This document shows, piece after piece, positions 33,764-44,965 of a DNA stretch of 64,000 nt. Both the position numbers and the translations under genes were made by a program. The stretch lies in NCBI GenBank assembly GCA_964036045.1, contig OZ038385.1, forward strand, positions 19,930,720 to 19,994,719. Reading direction: 5' to 3'. Below the pieces are notes generated by a model. The model saw only the letters and a list, made by a program, of their open reading frames with translations. It ran no database searches and was not told the DNA's origin. This DNA is from Eutreptiella sp. 'Long Island Sound 2002' (lineage: Eukaryota > Euglenozoa > Euglenophyceae > Eutreptiales > Eutreptiaceae). The number at the start of each line of letters is the position of its first letter. The stretch's first letter is position 1.

Positions 33764-35219
33764 AGAGCAAACCCTTGGGGGGGGCTCGATAACACCCATG
33801 CATGGCAGCGGGTACCCAGGACCATCCCCTGAAGGGGGGGGATGTCACACCCTCACTTCAGGCTGACTCAGGTGAGGCTGCCCAAATCCCACAGTAAGAT
33901 AGGTATGATGCTGTAAAAGGTCGTAGCACATGTATAGTATCAAGTATCAAGTCCCGGGTCCTGGCGGCGATTGTTCGGCATCCAAAGGACCCGTTAACCC
34001 ATACCAGGCGCACCGGGTGCCGGCTGCTACGGTCACCACCACAGTGGCAGTGGCATACACGGCCAACATAGGCGACACACGACGACCGAGGTGGTCCCAC
34101 AAGTCGAGAGCGACCACAAAGATCCATCAGGCTACCCCAAGCTTCCCAAGGCCCGCCGACTGGGGAGAGTCCCCACGGGTCCTTCCTCGGGCGCACCATG
34201 TCCATATCCATACGACGCGAGTCCAGAGTGGTACAGCCGAACGAGCTCCTCCTTAAGGGATCGGGCATCAAGGCCGTCTTTTCCCTCGCCCTATTACCAC
34301 GAAGGCCATACATGAGGGAGTCCTCATGCAGTGTGGGCGGAGGCGTCGACTCCTCAAACCACCAGTTTCTCAGGCAGACTGACCGAGGTCAGGAGCACCG
34401 GAGGCCGCCATCCGACTGCAAGTGCGTCTGCGAATCGGTAGGCTCACAGTGGGACTGACAGTGGCGGACCGCTGGGAGTGTAGTCAGGCAACTGGGCTTC
34501 CCGCTTGGCGCCATCAGGATCTCCACATCACAACGAATAGGGCACACGGTATCACGGGCACTGAAACAGTAGAATCTGTACTCAGGTACTGGTCCAGGCT
34601 GGACCAGGCTGTAAGAACATGTACACGGCGACTCAAGGCGCCTTCGTATACGATTCGCATCCCGTCGGGGGGGAAAAACAGTCCACACTTCAGTGATGGG
34701 CTGACATACAGGTGCACATATCCTGGGGAACAGAAAAGCAAAACAAGCGGGGTAAATAGGCGTGTAAACACACTCTGGACAGAGTGCCAAACCACGCCAC
34801 GGTCAGGATAAGGCAAATGCAGGAAGGTGGACAGGAAAACGCCTGAGTTCAGGCCATATATAGTCTCGAGACACACGTCGACTGGTCTGGATTCCGCAAG
34901 TGCCATGGAACCAGACCACTCACCAAAAATCGCAATGCCGATGACAGCGGCATCCGTTGAGCAACGTCGTTTGGGCTTCAAGGCCCCAAGAGCTCAGAAA
35001 AATGAAGGTCAGTCGCCCTACCTGGTTTCTTAAGGATTCAGCAGGGGGGGGGGGGCGAATAGAAGAAGAGAGGGGCCATCCTCCTCTGGATTCAGCAGGG
35101 GGGGGTATATGGCCACTCTGATGGCAGGTCACCGGAAGATGTAAGAGAGCAAGCAAGTGAGGGACGATCCGTCGACCACACAAGCGCTCAAAACAACAGG
35201 GGAGAGCTCAGGGCGCTGA
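33764..35219 (-). other. Element 3 long 3' untranslated region
   Basis: About 1.46 kb lies between pol and the polypurine tract, homologous to 15530-16988 with scattered indels. No recognisable sense ORF is present. The paired G-runs after GGATTCAGCA recur (about 35034 and 35093). Confidence 0.6.
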
Positions 35220-38200
35220 TCAGGCACCCCTGGCTGCTATCGCCCGGGTGAGTGCTGCCAAGTCCGAGACATCGATTTTGGTCTTGTGCTTGCGGATGTA
35301 CTCCATGAAGGGAGTATTGACCCGCGGCATGAACGAGGAGACGGGTTCCGAGGTGTCGTGGGACGGCCCATAGCCTCGCCAACGAACCTTGAACTCCAGG
35401 CCTCCGGGTGCCGAGGCTTTCGGACGCTGAGCAAGGATCTTCTCGACTGTATAGTCGTCCTGCTCAGCATAGTCGTCGTCCGAATCAGCCTCATGTGCGG
35501 CATAGTTCAGGGACACATGGTGGCCACGGAGGTCGGGTTCCCGCACACGGAGCTGACTCTCGTGGCGCTCCCGGAACTGTCCGTGACCCACCTTGATGCG
35601 GTAGGTGTCCTCACCAATCCTGCGGACCACCTCTCCGGGTGTGAACCAGGTCTTGGTGCGGTGGGTGCCCATAGGGCGGGGTCTGATCACCCACACCGGG
35701 TCTCCCACCCTGAACTTCTGCGCTGTCGAGCTGGGGGCGGACTTCTGACGCTCAGCATGCTCCTTCTCGAGTTGCTGGCGGATGTCCCGCGCCGTTTGCT
35801 CTTGCCGCGCAAAGAACTCCTTGGCATCCAGGGCCATGCCATCACCAGACAAGGGGAGTCCCCTACCGAGGGGGTCCCTGCCGAACAGAATCTGGTGAGG
35901 GGACAAACCGCCCGGAGTGGGGGTGTCATGATGGGCCTTCAGAGCAGGCCACATCTCCTCAAACCAGTTCCGACGTGGATTGGTGATGTGGATCTTGCGC
36001 AGCTTCTCAAACAGCTGCCGTCCAGCCACTTCAGCACGGCCGTTAGACCGGCTGAGATAGGCGACGCTCTTGGCATGACGTATTCCCATGAGGGAACACA
36101 TAGCCTTGAACCAGCCACCAGTAAACTGGGGCCCTCGGTCACTGCAAATGGTGCGGGGGATGTCAAAGACGGTCAGCCAATGACGAATCATCATGACTGC
36201 CACTTCCTTGGCAAGCAACCCCTTTTTGCGTGCCGGAACGGCTACTACGTAGCCGCTGTGGCGGTCCACACAGAGAACCACACAGTCAAAGGTCTCCTTG
36301 CCGATGTGCACTTCGGGCATGGAGAAGACGTCCATGGCCACGCTCTCCATGGGCTGGTCAGGAACCGGGGTCCATTGGGCTTCCCCCTTGACGTTCCGGT
36401 TATCGGGATTGCAGGCCTGGCAGACCGAGCAACCCTTCCCGACCTTCTTGATGGCGGTGTAGAGAGCGATATGGTCGATCTCGAACCGGCGCTGCATGTC
36501 GAGGGCTTGTTTCTTGACCCCTGGGTGCAGCATGTGGTGGTGCCAAGCTTCACAAAGCTCGAGCACCCGGGACTCCGGTACTAGCAGCTTACCATTCCGG
36601 TAGAGCTTGCCATCTTCCTCGGTCAGCCCCTTTGGCCACTTCTGCCCGTCGTCAGGGTCGGTCACAGCCCTATACTCGGCCGCAAAGGCCTCAGACTTGG
36701 CGTAATCGTCAGTCCAGTCTTCCTGGAGGCAAGACTCCGGGAAGAGGTGCTTGTCGGACTCAGCTCTCTCAGGGGCGAGTACACTGACCGCTCTGCTCAC
36801 CCTCGACGCGAGGGGGGCATCCGCAGCCATGGCGACGAAGCATTTAACACCCTCCTCCTCCATCAGGCGCTCCATTTCAATGATCCTCTTGGCCTCAGCG
36901 GTCTCAGCCTCATCGCCATGGGCAGAGATATCCGTCATGCCCTTGCTGGCGGGATAGGCCCACCTACTGAGACAGTCCGCCACGGTGTTATCCTTTCCAG
37001 GAATGTAGACAACCGTGAGGTCGAACTTGGCCAAGGTCTCATGCCATCTTGCCCGTCGGGAGGCGGGACCAGAGGGGGTGTCCACGTGCTCCTTGTGCCA
37101 CGACTGCAGGCTCTGATGGTCGGTGCAGACGGTGACGGGATGGAGGGCTATGTACCCAGCCCATTTCCTGAGAGCCATGACGATGGCGTACGCCTCCTTT
37201 TCACGGGGCGTCCACGTTCGTCTCTGGCCTTCCGCAAGGACTCGGCTCCAGAAGGCCACGGGCACGTGCCTCCCATCGTCAAGCACTTGCTCCAACACAG
37301 CGCCATTGGCGTAGTCGGAAGCGTCGGTGCGCAGGACGAAACCTCGGTCGGGATCCACGAGGTGCAGACCCACTGCGGATAGCAGTGCCTGCTTCATCCC
37401 CTCAAAGGCACGGTCGGAATCAGCATCCCAGACCAGAGCCTTCTTCGACCCCTTCTTGGTCTCCTCTCGGTTGCCCTTGAGCATGGTCGTCATGGGGGCT
37501 GCATACTCGGCATACATTTTGATATACCCCGAGTAGTAGTTGCAGAACCCCAGATACGCCCGTAGCTCAGAGACCGTCTTGGGCTTTTTCCAGTGCTCAA
37601 TCGCAGCCACCTTGCCAGGTATGGGCTTTCGCTGCCCGTTCCCGACTACGTCGCCAGCGAAGACCACCTCGCTTACCGCAATGGTGGCCTTGTCACTGCT
37701 GCCCGTGCGTTTGTGCCGAACCAGAAGGTCCAGCACCCGAGTGACGTCCCTCTCATGTGCCTCTAGGAGCTCCTCGTAGCTCATACTGGGGTCCCCGGAT
37801 GCGATTATCACGTCGTCCACGAAGGGGTCCGCACAGTCGCGCACCGGCTCAAGCAGGTTCTCCAGCATCCGCTGAAAAGCTGCATTGCCGTTGGTAACGC
37901 CCATGGGCATCACCTTCCACTGGAGAGGTCCAAGTGGGGTGCTCATGGCTGTGCAGGCACGGGACTCCTCGGCGAGAGGCATCTGATGATAACCATGTTT
38001 CAGGTCAATCACCGTGAAGATCCTCCGCCGGTGTTGTTTTTGCAGCATGTCCTCAATGAGGGGAAGCGTATAGCTATCATGCTGCGTTTGGGCGTTCAGG
38101 CCGCGGTAGTCGACCACGAGCCGCCACTCACCGGCAACCTTCTTGGGGACGACGAAGCACGGACAGGCCCATTCAGAGTGGTACGGCTCGAGCCAGCCTC

Positions 38201-40202
38201 TCTGGATGACGTCACGGAGGATCTTCTCCATGGCCTCTTTCCTCTCGCCCCTCAGGGCAAACTCCCGGTGCCGATACACACGGGGGTCCTGCTTCAGTCG
38301 TATCTTGGACTCGCCATACGGTCCACGCACCGGTGGGGGAAACACAGGCTTTCCGCTGAAGAAGGTATCCCCATACTTCTGCTTCAGCCTGGCCCTTAAT
38401 GCCTGAATCTTGGGACAATCGTCCGACTCCGCCTTGGCTTTTCCGGGCACTTGAACCACGGAGCTTACTTGAGGGGTAGCGACCCCGCTCGTCTTCGGCT
38501 CAGGCGGTCTTCCCAGGTGGCCCAAAGGGCCATCTCTGGTCTTGCCTCGGAATAGATCGCCGTAGGTGGGTGGGTTACCCCCGATTGGCTCGTCCTGGCT
38601 GGACAGGTGGTCCAGCACGCTCTGCACGAAGGTGTTTCCATCATAGGAACCAGAGACGATCGAGTCTACTTCCCACCAGGCTCTGTCCTGGCCCTTGCCC
38701 TCACGCTGGCTACCCCAGCCGTGAAAGGGCTGATCCATATACCCCTGAACCAGATCCCACTCCTCTTCAGTGAGGGGGTCTTCCGATTCCGATTCTTCGA
38801 TGTCAACAGGGGGAACCGCAAAGCATTGCCTCCATGGCTCTGCTATGATGCGGTTGACACAGACGAAGTCCGTGGTGTCGGCCTGATCAAGGCCCCCATC
38901 CACATAGTGGAATTCTGTTGGCCATCTCTGGGGTGGCATGGGCTGTCCCTTAGCGTCCTGATAGACACTCTCTCCAGCCGGTAGGACGACCTTGTTTAAG
39001 GTCATGTTGGTCAGTGAGGCTACCCAATGTCGGGTACTTTCCTCCTCGGTGCATCCCATAGGAACAACCAGCACTGCCTTGGAGCGGTCCTTGCGAATCT
39101 TCGCTATCGCTCTTGGAATGTCCCATCGAGGGCAATGGATCCACATCAAGCCCTGATGCGGACCCCAGTGCTTCTTCCACGCGGAGTCCTGTGCGCTCCA
39201 GTACTTCTCGCAAACCCGCAGATGGGCGGAGGTTCCTGAAGAGAACGCATCCAGGGCCAGATCCGAAGCTCCCAGGTCCGCAACAACTCGGCTCGCCACT
39301 TCCGGCATTACGCCGTACTCCTGGTTTGCAGGACCAGTTGGCTCAGTGTCCAGCGCGGCCACTTCGAGCTGATTGCGTTCCGGGTGGATCCATTGGCATT
39401 CCACATGATGCTCAGGCGACGATAGCCACGAGAGCTGGTCGTCCTGGTACAGGGTCATGGAGGCCTGGGCCGGGAGGACGCCGGAGTCCGTCTCCATCAT
39501 GAAGTCGTACCCAACGATCATGTCCCAGTCCATCTCGGCCTCGTAGAAGCGACCGTGCAGGAGGATTTCCTTGCCGAGGTCCGGGCGACTCAGCTCACGA
39601 TGGTTCACAAACTGCAGCCCGATGGCCGCTTCCTTCGTGCCTCCCACCATGTACTGGCCGTTCGCCACCTTCAGCCTGACAGGTTTCCGACTGTCGGTCA
39701 GACACTCTGGTGGGAGTAGGCCAGCCTTGACCAAGCTGACTTGTGCTCCCGTGTCAACCAACACGTCGAAAACCTTTTCCGCTTCTCCGCATAAGGCACG
39801 GACTTTAAGGTGCAACTGCCGCTCGCGCCCAACTCGGCGCACGGCGTGCAAGCTCAGGATCTCCGGCCGTTCCAGAAGCTCAACAAGCGACTGGTGCAGG
39901 TCGTGGACAATGGGCTCAGACTGCCCATCTGCAGCATCCAGCTGCGGTCCGGGTGATCCTCCGATACTGTCGGATAGATCCTGAAGTACGTCAAACACAT
40001 TCTTGGTCGCGAAGGACGGACGGGTGCAAGGGTTCGTGCCTTCACTTGCCCTCACCCCGCCTCCGCGACTGGGTGCCAGACCGGGCCTTCCGCCCGCGGC
40101 AGTCCCCTTGTGCTTATCGACTCCCGACTGGGATGGTTCGGCGCTTCCCACGTCACCATCCTGAGACCGCCCTAGCTGGGGCCCTTGGCTGCAGGGGCTC
40201 CG
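35220..40202 (-). CDS. pol: Pol of element 3: protease, RT, RNase H, integrase, chromodomain (open frame)
   Basis: This is the most complete pol in the window. It is open from the codon after the gag UAG to the stop at 35220, about 1660 codons, and in frame with the end of gag. Counting from the GTG at 40151, I place the protease DTGAQ near residue 133, RT with FVDD near 774, RNase H TDASDYA near 938, the HHCC integrase domain at about 1202-1246, the D,D35E core with CSDRG near 1331 and GRAEV near 1371, and the chromodomain at about 1560-1607. Exactly 35 residues separate the second D and the E. Two possible weak points are Asn for Ile in the RNase H motif and Ser for Trp in the chromodomain WEP motif. 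With no pol AUG, expression as Gag-Pol by readthrough is inferred. Confidence 0.93.
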   Translation of the reverse strand, partial: RSPCSQGPQLGRSQDGDVGSAEPSQSGVDKHKGTAAGGRPGLAPSRGGGVRASEGTNPCTRPSFATKNVFDVLQDLSDSIGGSPGPQLDAADGQSEPIVHDLHQSLVELLERPEILSLHAVRRVGRERQLHLKVRALCGEAEKVFDVLVDTGAQVSLVKAGLLPPECLTDSRKPVRLKVANGQYMVGGTKEAAIGLQFVNHRELSRPDLGKEILLHGRFYEAEMDWDMIVGYDFMMETDSGVLPAQASMTLYQDDQLSWLSSPEHHVECQWIHPERNQLEVAALDTEPTGPANQEYGVMPEVASRVVADLGASDLALDAFSSGTSAHLRVCEKYWSAQDSAWKKHWGPHQGLMWIHCPRWDIPRAIAKIRKDRSKAVLVVPMGCTEEESTRHWVASLTNMTLNKVVLPAGESVYQDAKGQPMPPQRWPTEFHYVDGGLDQADTTDFVCVNRIIAEPWRQCFAVPPVDIEESESEDPLTEEEWDLVQGYMDQPFHGWGSQREGKGQDRAWWEVDSIVSGSYDGNTFVQSVLDHLSSQDEPIGGNPPTYGDLFRGKTRDGPLGHLGRPPEPKTSGVATPQVSSVVQVPGKAKAESDDCPKIQALRARLKQKYGDTFFSGKPVFPPPVRGPYGESKIRLKQDPRVYRHREFALRGERKEAMEKILRDVIQRGWLEPYHSEWACPCFVVPKKVAGEWRLVVDYRGLNAQTQHDSYTLPLIEDMLQKQHRRRIFTVIDLKHGYHQMPLAEESRACTAMSTPLGPLQWKVMPMGVTNGNAAFQRMLENLLEPVRDCADPFVDDVIIASGDPSMSYEELLEAHERDVTRVLDLLVRHKRTGSSDKATIAVSEVVFAGDVVGNGQRKPIPGKVAAIEHWKKPKTVSELRAYLGFCNYYSGYIKMYAEYAAPMTTMLKGNREETKKGSKKALVWDADSDRAFEGMKQALLSAVGLHLVDPDRGFVLRTDASDYANGAVLEQVLDDGRHVPVAFWSRVLAEGQRRTWTPREKEAYAIVMALRKWAGYIALHPVTVCTDHQSLQSWHKEHVDTPSGPASRRARWHETLAKFDLTVVYIPGKDNTVADCLSRWAYPASKGMTDISAHGDEAETAEAKRIIEMERLMEEEGVKCFVAMAADAPLASRVSRAVSVLAPERAESDKHLFPESCLQEDWTDDYAKSEAFAAEYRAVTDPDDGQKWPKGLTEEDGKLYRNGKLLVPESRVLELCEAWHHHMLHPGVKKQALDMQRRFEIDHIALYTAIKKVGKGCSVCQACNPDNRNVKGEAQWTPVPDQPMESVAMDVFSMPEVHIGKETFDCVVLCVDRHSGYVVAVPARKKGLLAKEVAVMMIRHWLTVFDIPRTICSDRGPQFTGGWFKAMCSLMGIRHAKSVAYLSRSNGRAEVAGRQLFEKLRKIHITNPRRNWFEEMWPALKAHHDTPTPGGLSPHQILFGRDPLGRGLPLSGDGMALDAKEFFARQEQTARDIRQQLEKEHAERQKSAPSSTAQKFRVGDPVWVIRPRPMGTHRTKTWFTPGEVVRRIGEDTYRIKVGHGQFRERHESQLRVREPDLRGHHVSLNYAAHEADSDDDYAEQDDYTVEKILAQRPKASAPGGLEFKVRWRGYGPSHDTSEPVSSFMPRVNTPFMEYIRKHKTKIDVSDLAALTRAIAARGA

Positions 40203-43200
40203 CTAGGGGGCGTCGGTTGTGGAAGAAGGGGTGTTCTCCTCCGCATCAACCTCGTTGACGCCCTTCTTCCTTTCCCTTCTTTCCTTTCTAGTCGTCTTGT
40301 TCTTGTCCTTGTTCTGGTCGTTCTGGTTGTTCTCCTTGTTCTTGTTGTCCGACCTGGGGACCCAGTTCCGCTTGATCTCCTGGATCTCCTTGGCCAACTC
40401 GTTCCCCACCGACGACATCAGCTTGGCCAGCTCGTCCTTGTCGACCTCCACTTTGGCTTCCCGGATACCCGCGGGCGCACGCTTCTTCGACCCGTGCGCC
40501 TTCTTGTAAGCCTCTGTGTCGGCCTTGTTGGTGGGGCATGTTGGGTGGTCATGGTTGAAGCCTTTCTTCCTCCCATAACACACGAAACAGCCCTGCGGGT
40601 GAGCTCGTATGAACTCCCCAAAGGACAGCGGAGGGTCGCCAACGCGGCGAGGGTCCCTCTTCTCCTTCTTCCTCCAACCCGGCTGCAGGGGCTTCCAGCT
40701 TCCCCGGTTGTTCCCCGCGCTCAGGTTATTGGCCACGAAGGCGCAAACAGCCACCTCGGCGGGCTCATCGTCGTCGTCATCGTCGACGAGAGTCTCATCG
40801 CTGTCGGCTCCCGCTGGGTCCATGGCAGCTTCCCCGCCAGGTCCCTCGCCAACGTAGTTGACGTCGCGGTCGCCGGGCCTCAACCCGCGGGTGTGGTGGA
40901 GGTTCCGGTACTCCTTGAGCACCTCCTCTCCAACCCACTCCAGGATCTCGTCCCAGCTCATCCGCGTCGGGATGGCCTGCAGACAGATGGTCTGGCCGCT
41001 CAACTAAACACTCGTCAAGGCGCCACATTGCGGTCTTCTCGCGGTCGCCTGAGACGGTGATGAGGAGAGCGTTCCGCAGGGAGTGCCGTTTGACATCCCG
41101 GGCCACGTTCTTCCTCGTCCAAGCCACCACGTTCGTATGATACTCTTTGGGGAGCATCATCTTGACCGTGTGGTCGGACTTGGCCCGCTTGGATTCCTCC
41201 TTGGTGACCCTCTTGATCCATGCCTCCGGCAGCATGGAGAGCAGGCGAGCCTGCTCGTCACCCTCGTTCCAATCCTCCACGTTGCGGCAGTAGAGGGTGT
41301 ATTTCCCTCGCAAGTCCCGCCAATCCCGCAGGCGGATCACCCGTCCATCATGCTCAAGCTTGATGGACTTCCACCGCTTGGCAGCCACCTGCGGAGCGTC
41401 CACCCGCTCCTGCTCGCTGAGCCACTTCTTGGCTTCCTTGAGGTTCTTGATTCTCCCCTCCTTGGTCGCCATGAAGTATAGCTCTCCGAGCACTTCCGGC
41501 AGGCGGTACCTGAACCGTCTGAAGACATACTTCTCCGCATCAGCGGGATGCATGTCCTCAGTAACGGTCACCCCCCAATCGTCCAGCTTCTCCAAGAAGC
41601 GGTCGAGGTTGAGGGGGTTGCCGTCGTACATGGGGGGCTTGATGTCCTTCAAGTCTTCCCACACGGCGTCATCCGCGGCCTTAGAGACCATGAACGCCGG
41701 CCGCGAGGTCAACCGAGGTTCCCATCGGCCTCTCCCACGGACTCCCACGGCCGCCACGTCCATCTCCTCCATGGAATCCCTGTGGGTCTGCCGCGGTTCC
41801 TCCATGTACGCTGAACCCAGATGTTCACGCCGTACTCCTTCCATGTATGCCTCCTCATCACGGCCCCGGCGGCTGCGTTCAGCGGCCTCCTGTCGTACAC
41901 CACGCGGCGGGCTGATGTCCAACTCCTCCAGGTCCAAGTCCAGGTCCTCACCTTCGCCGACATCCCACTCCACGTCTCCTCTGGGGACCTCATCCCTGAG
42001 TCCACCATAACGTCCACCAGCCATTGGGATTGGCTCCAGGGCTGGTGCGGGGCGCCGGGGGCGTACCGGTCTCCGCGGTGGAGCACGGCGGTTGCGGTAC
42101 TCCGCGCTGAGCCACTCATCACGCCAATCCTCACTGCCACTGCCGGGCGGCACGCGCTCGTTGCGGCGGCCCGCGCTGTGGTGAGAGGGGGCGGTGAGAC
42201 AGGGGGCACTGGCGCTGGGGCGACTCCCGGGGGCTCCGCCGGGGGCGTGGGGTCTGCCTGGACCTGGTCCGGGTCCCCAGCCGTCGTCCGACGAGCCAGA
42301 CTCCAGGGGTGGGTGGTCGCTGCCGACGCTCCCACGGGCCTCCAGCGCGTCCAGCCTCTGCTGCAGGCCGCTGATGACCGTGTTCAGCTGCCTGGTCTCG
42401 GCCCTGGCGATGTCCAGCTCTCTCTGCGCGCGCGCGGCGACCTCGGAGATGCGAGTCATCTCGCCCTTGCCCGTGTCTACCTCGCGCTCGAGGAACTGGA
42501 CCCTCCTGCTGAGGTAGACAATCCACCGCCAGGTGGTATCCGGGTCGCCGTTCCCTGGTGGGTCGTCGGGGTACCCAGGGGGTCCTCAAGGAGGGCCTCC
42601 GCCGGGTCCGCCCGGTCCAGGGGGTCCTCCCCCGCCCGGTGGTCCGCCTCCAGGGGGTCCACTTGGTGGGCGTCCTCCAGGGGGTCCTGATGGTCCTCCG
42701 CCAGGGGGTCCCGGTGGGTCTCCGCCGGGTCGCCTCGGTGGGTCCGAGGATGGGCGCTTCCTCGTGATGCCGAAGTCCATGTCGTCATCTTCGTCCATGT
42801 CGCCCCACCTGGGCGTCTCGGTCTCGGAAGACTCCGAGCTCCGGTAGGGAGGAGGGAGATCCTCATCCTCACTTTCCGGCTCCATGGGGACGTCTCCGCC
42901 TCCTCCGCCCGTCCAAGCCACCACTTGGCGATGTCGGCGGCCTCGTTCATCCCCTGTCGCTGGACCGTGGCTGGCGGTGAAGAAGGGGTCACTGTCGTGG
43001 GGGTGTCCGCCCGCTGGCCTCCGTGGCCTCTCGGGGGTCTTCCCCTTGACCTTCCTCCGTCGATGAGCGGTGGGGCCACTGCTCCCACTGCTGCCCGTGT
43101 CGGCCTCGTCCAGCGTCATCTTGGAGGAGGCGTCCCCTTCGAACAGCTTTCGAAGGGACTCCACTCGTGATCCTCCCGGGGGAGTCTCGCGGCTGAGTTT

Positions 43201-44541
43201 GGCCTCTGCCTCCTCCATTGCGGCGGCAGTGGCTGCGGCAGCTCGCCTTTCGGCCTCCTCCCGAGCACGAGCCGCCTCGGCTTCCCGGGTCTGCTGCAGC
43301 CGCGCCTTCTCCGCTTCCAACGCCGCCAGCTCCGCCTCCGCCTTGGCCCTGTCCTCAGCGACCTTCCGTCGCGCGGCCTCGATGGCGTCCTTCTTGGCGG
43401 CGTCCGCCTGGGCCTTAGCCGTCGCTTTGGCGTGGGCCCTTTCCTCCGCCTCCTTCTTTGCCCTCTCTTGGGCAAGCGCCTCTTCCAGCGCCCTCACCTC
43501 GGCCTCCTTGCAGGCAATGGCCTCCTGCGTCAGGCGGGCTTCCTCGTCGGCTGCCGCCAACTCACCGTTGACCTGGGCAGTCGCTGCCCCATGGGCGGCT
43601 ACGGCCGTGAGTCCGGCCGCCATGGCCGCCACGGTCTGGGCGTGGATGGCCATGCCATGCGCCCACTCCACAGCCTCCTCCTGGGCGATGCCGACGGCGC
43701 CCTCCACGGCAGCGCTGTGCTGCCTGGCCCGTTGCCGGGCAACCCGAAGGTTGCAGGGCACCCCACAGGCGCGCTCACAGGCGCGCGCCACGTCTCTGTT
43801 GGGAGCGACGCTGCTGCTGGAGCTGGCCTGGTCGGCCGGCATCCTCCCGCGGTGGGCCGACTCCACCTCGCTGCTGGGGCCTGCTGGGGCCTGCTGGGGC
43901 CTCAGAAGCAGCGGACGGGGCTTGGTCTTGGTCTGCTTGGCGACTTGGATGAAGTCGCCGAGGGTGGCATGGCCGGGGTGATGACCACCATTGGCCCGTT
44001 GGGGACTGGGGGCTGGGGTTCCGCCCTTGGCGCCTTGGGCGTTTTCGGCTGCCAGGGACTCCTGGTACTCCCGCCACTTCCGGTCCCGCTTCCTGTCCCC
44101 GACGGACCGCTTCTCCTTCCCCGGAGACGCGCTGCTGCTGCCCTGCAGCCTGCGCTCGCTCCCCGGTTCCGGGAAGGTCTTCTCGATCATGTCCCACATG
44201 GAGACGTTGATCGAGGCGCCTGACGGGTACTCGTTGGGCATCTCGTCCTCCTCAATCCCGTCGGGACGCAGGCCTTCGCCGGGCCTGTCCGGCCGGGTCC
44301 ACGTCCTCCAGCGCCTCTGCTGGAAGCGGAAGGCGAACCCTTCCGCCTGCAGCCAGTCCTCCACGGCCTGCAGGCGGTCGGGGGTCATGTCCGTGCGGAG
44401 CTCGAAGCTCCTGGGCATGCCGCCTTCGCACTGGGGGTGGCTGTGGCGGTAGTGCTGGTCCCAAACCAACCCACGCAGTAGGTGCGCTGCATGGGGGTGG
44501 GGCCGCGGCCACGTCCTACCCGCTTCTTGCCAGTTTACCAT
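40203..44541 (-). pseudogene. gag: Gag of element 3, nonsense codon plus frameshift
   Basis: This is homologous to the intact gag of element 1 and begins at the shared ATG (44541). A GGA glycine codon in the Pro/Gly-rich stretch is TGA at 42586-42588. Further on, near 41005-41015, one extra base shifts the frame within the segment corresponding to CELSGQTIRLQ. After it, the correct frame runs through the Cys/His knuckle to the terminal TAG. The leader also has one extra G just before the ATG, which separates it from the longer GTG-started frame of the other copies. The protein cannot be made full length from this copy. Confidence 0.9.
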
Positions 44542-44954
44542 GGCAGCGGGGGGCGTACTTGGTCTTGAGGTCCTTGGTGTGCACTCGTTCCACTCAACGA
44601 ACTGGTGGTGGTTGTTGAGGGGGGTGCTGCAGCACTGGGCTGGGAGTGCGGCTCGTGCTGGTCAGCCGGTGGTTGTGGAGGTGGTTGACGCGGCCTTGCT
44701 GGTCGGCCGATGGGACTCGCTGATGCAGGAGTCCTGGTCAGTCCACTTCCTTCAGGGTCGCGGCGCGGTCAGGGCGATGCTCTGGACGGCGCTGCTGGCT
44801 CCGTGACGAACTCGGCGCTGTCGCTGGATGGCGCTGCGAGCCGCTGCGCTGCGCTGCGAGAAGCTGCGCTGCGCTGCGAGCTGCGAGCTGCGCCGCGCTG
44901 CTCGTGGTTGGTGGCCCCGAGTAGCACGCGAGGACTGGGTAACCCCTGCGGCCG

Positions 44955-44965
44955 TGAAACGCTTT
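44955..44965 (-). promoter_or_regulatory. Primer-binding site of element 3 (self-priming type)
   Basis: The sense sequence AAAGCGTTTCA abuts LTR 5 and pairs perfectly with LTR positions 45078-45088, again 123 nt to the first base. Confidence 0.72.
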
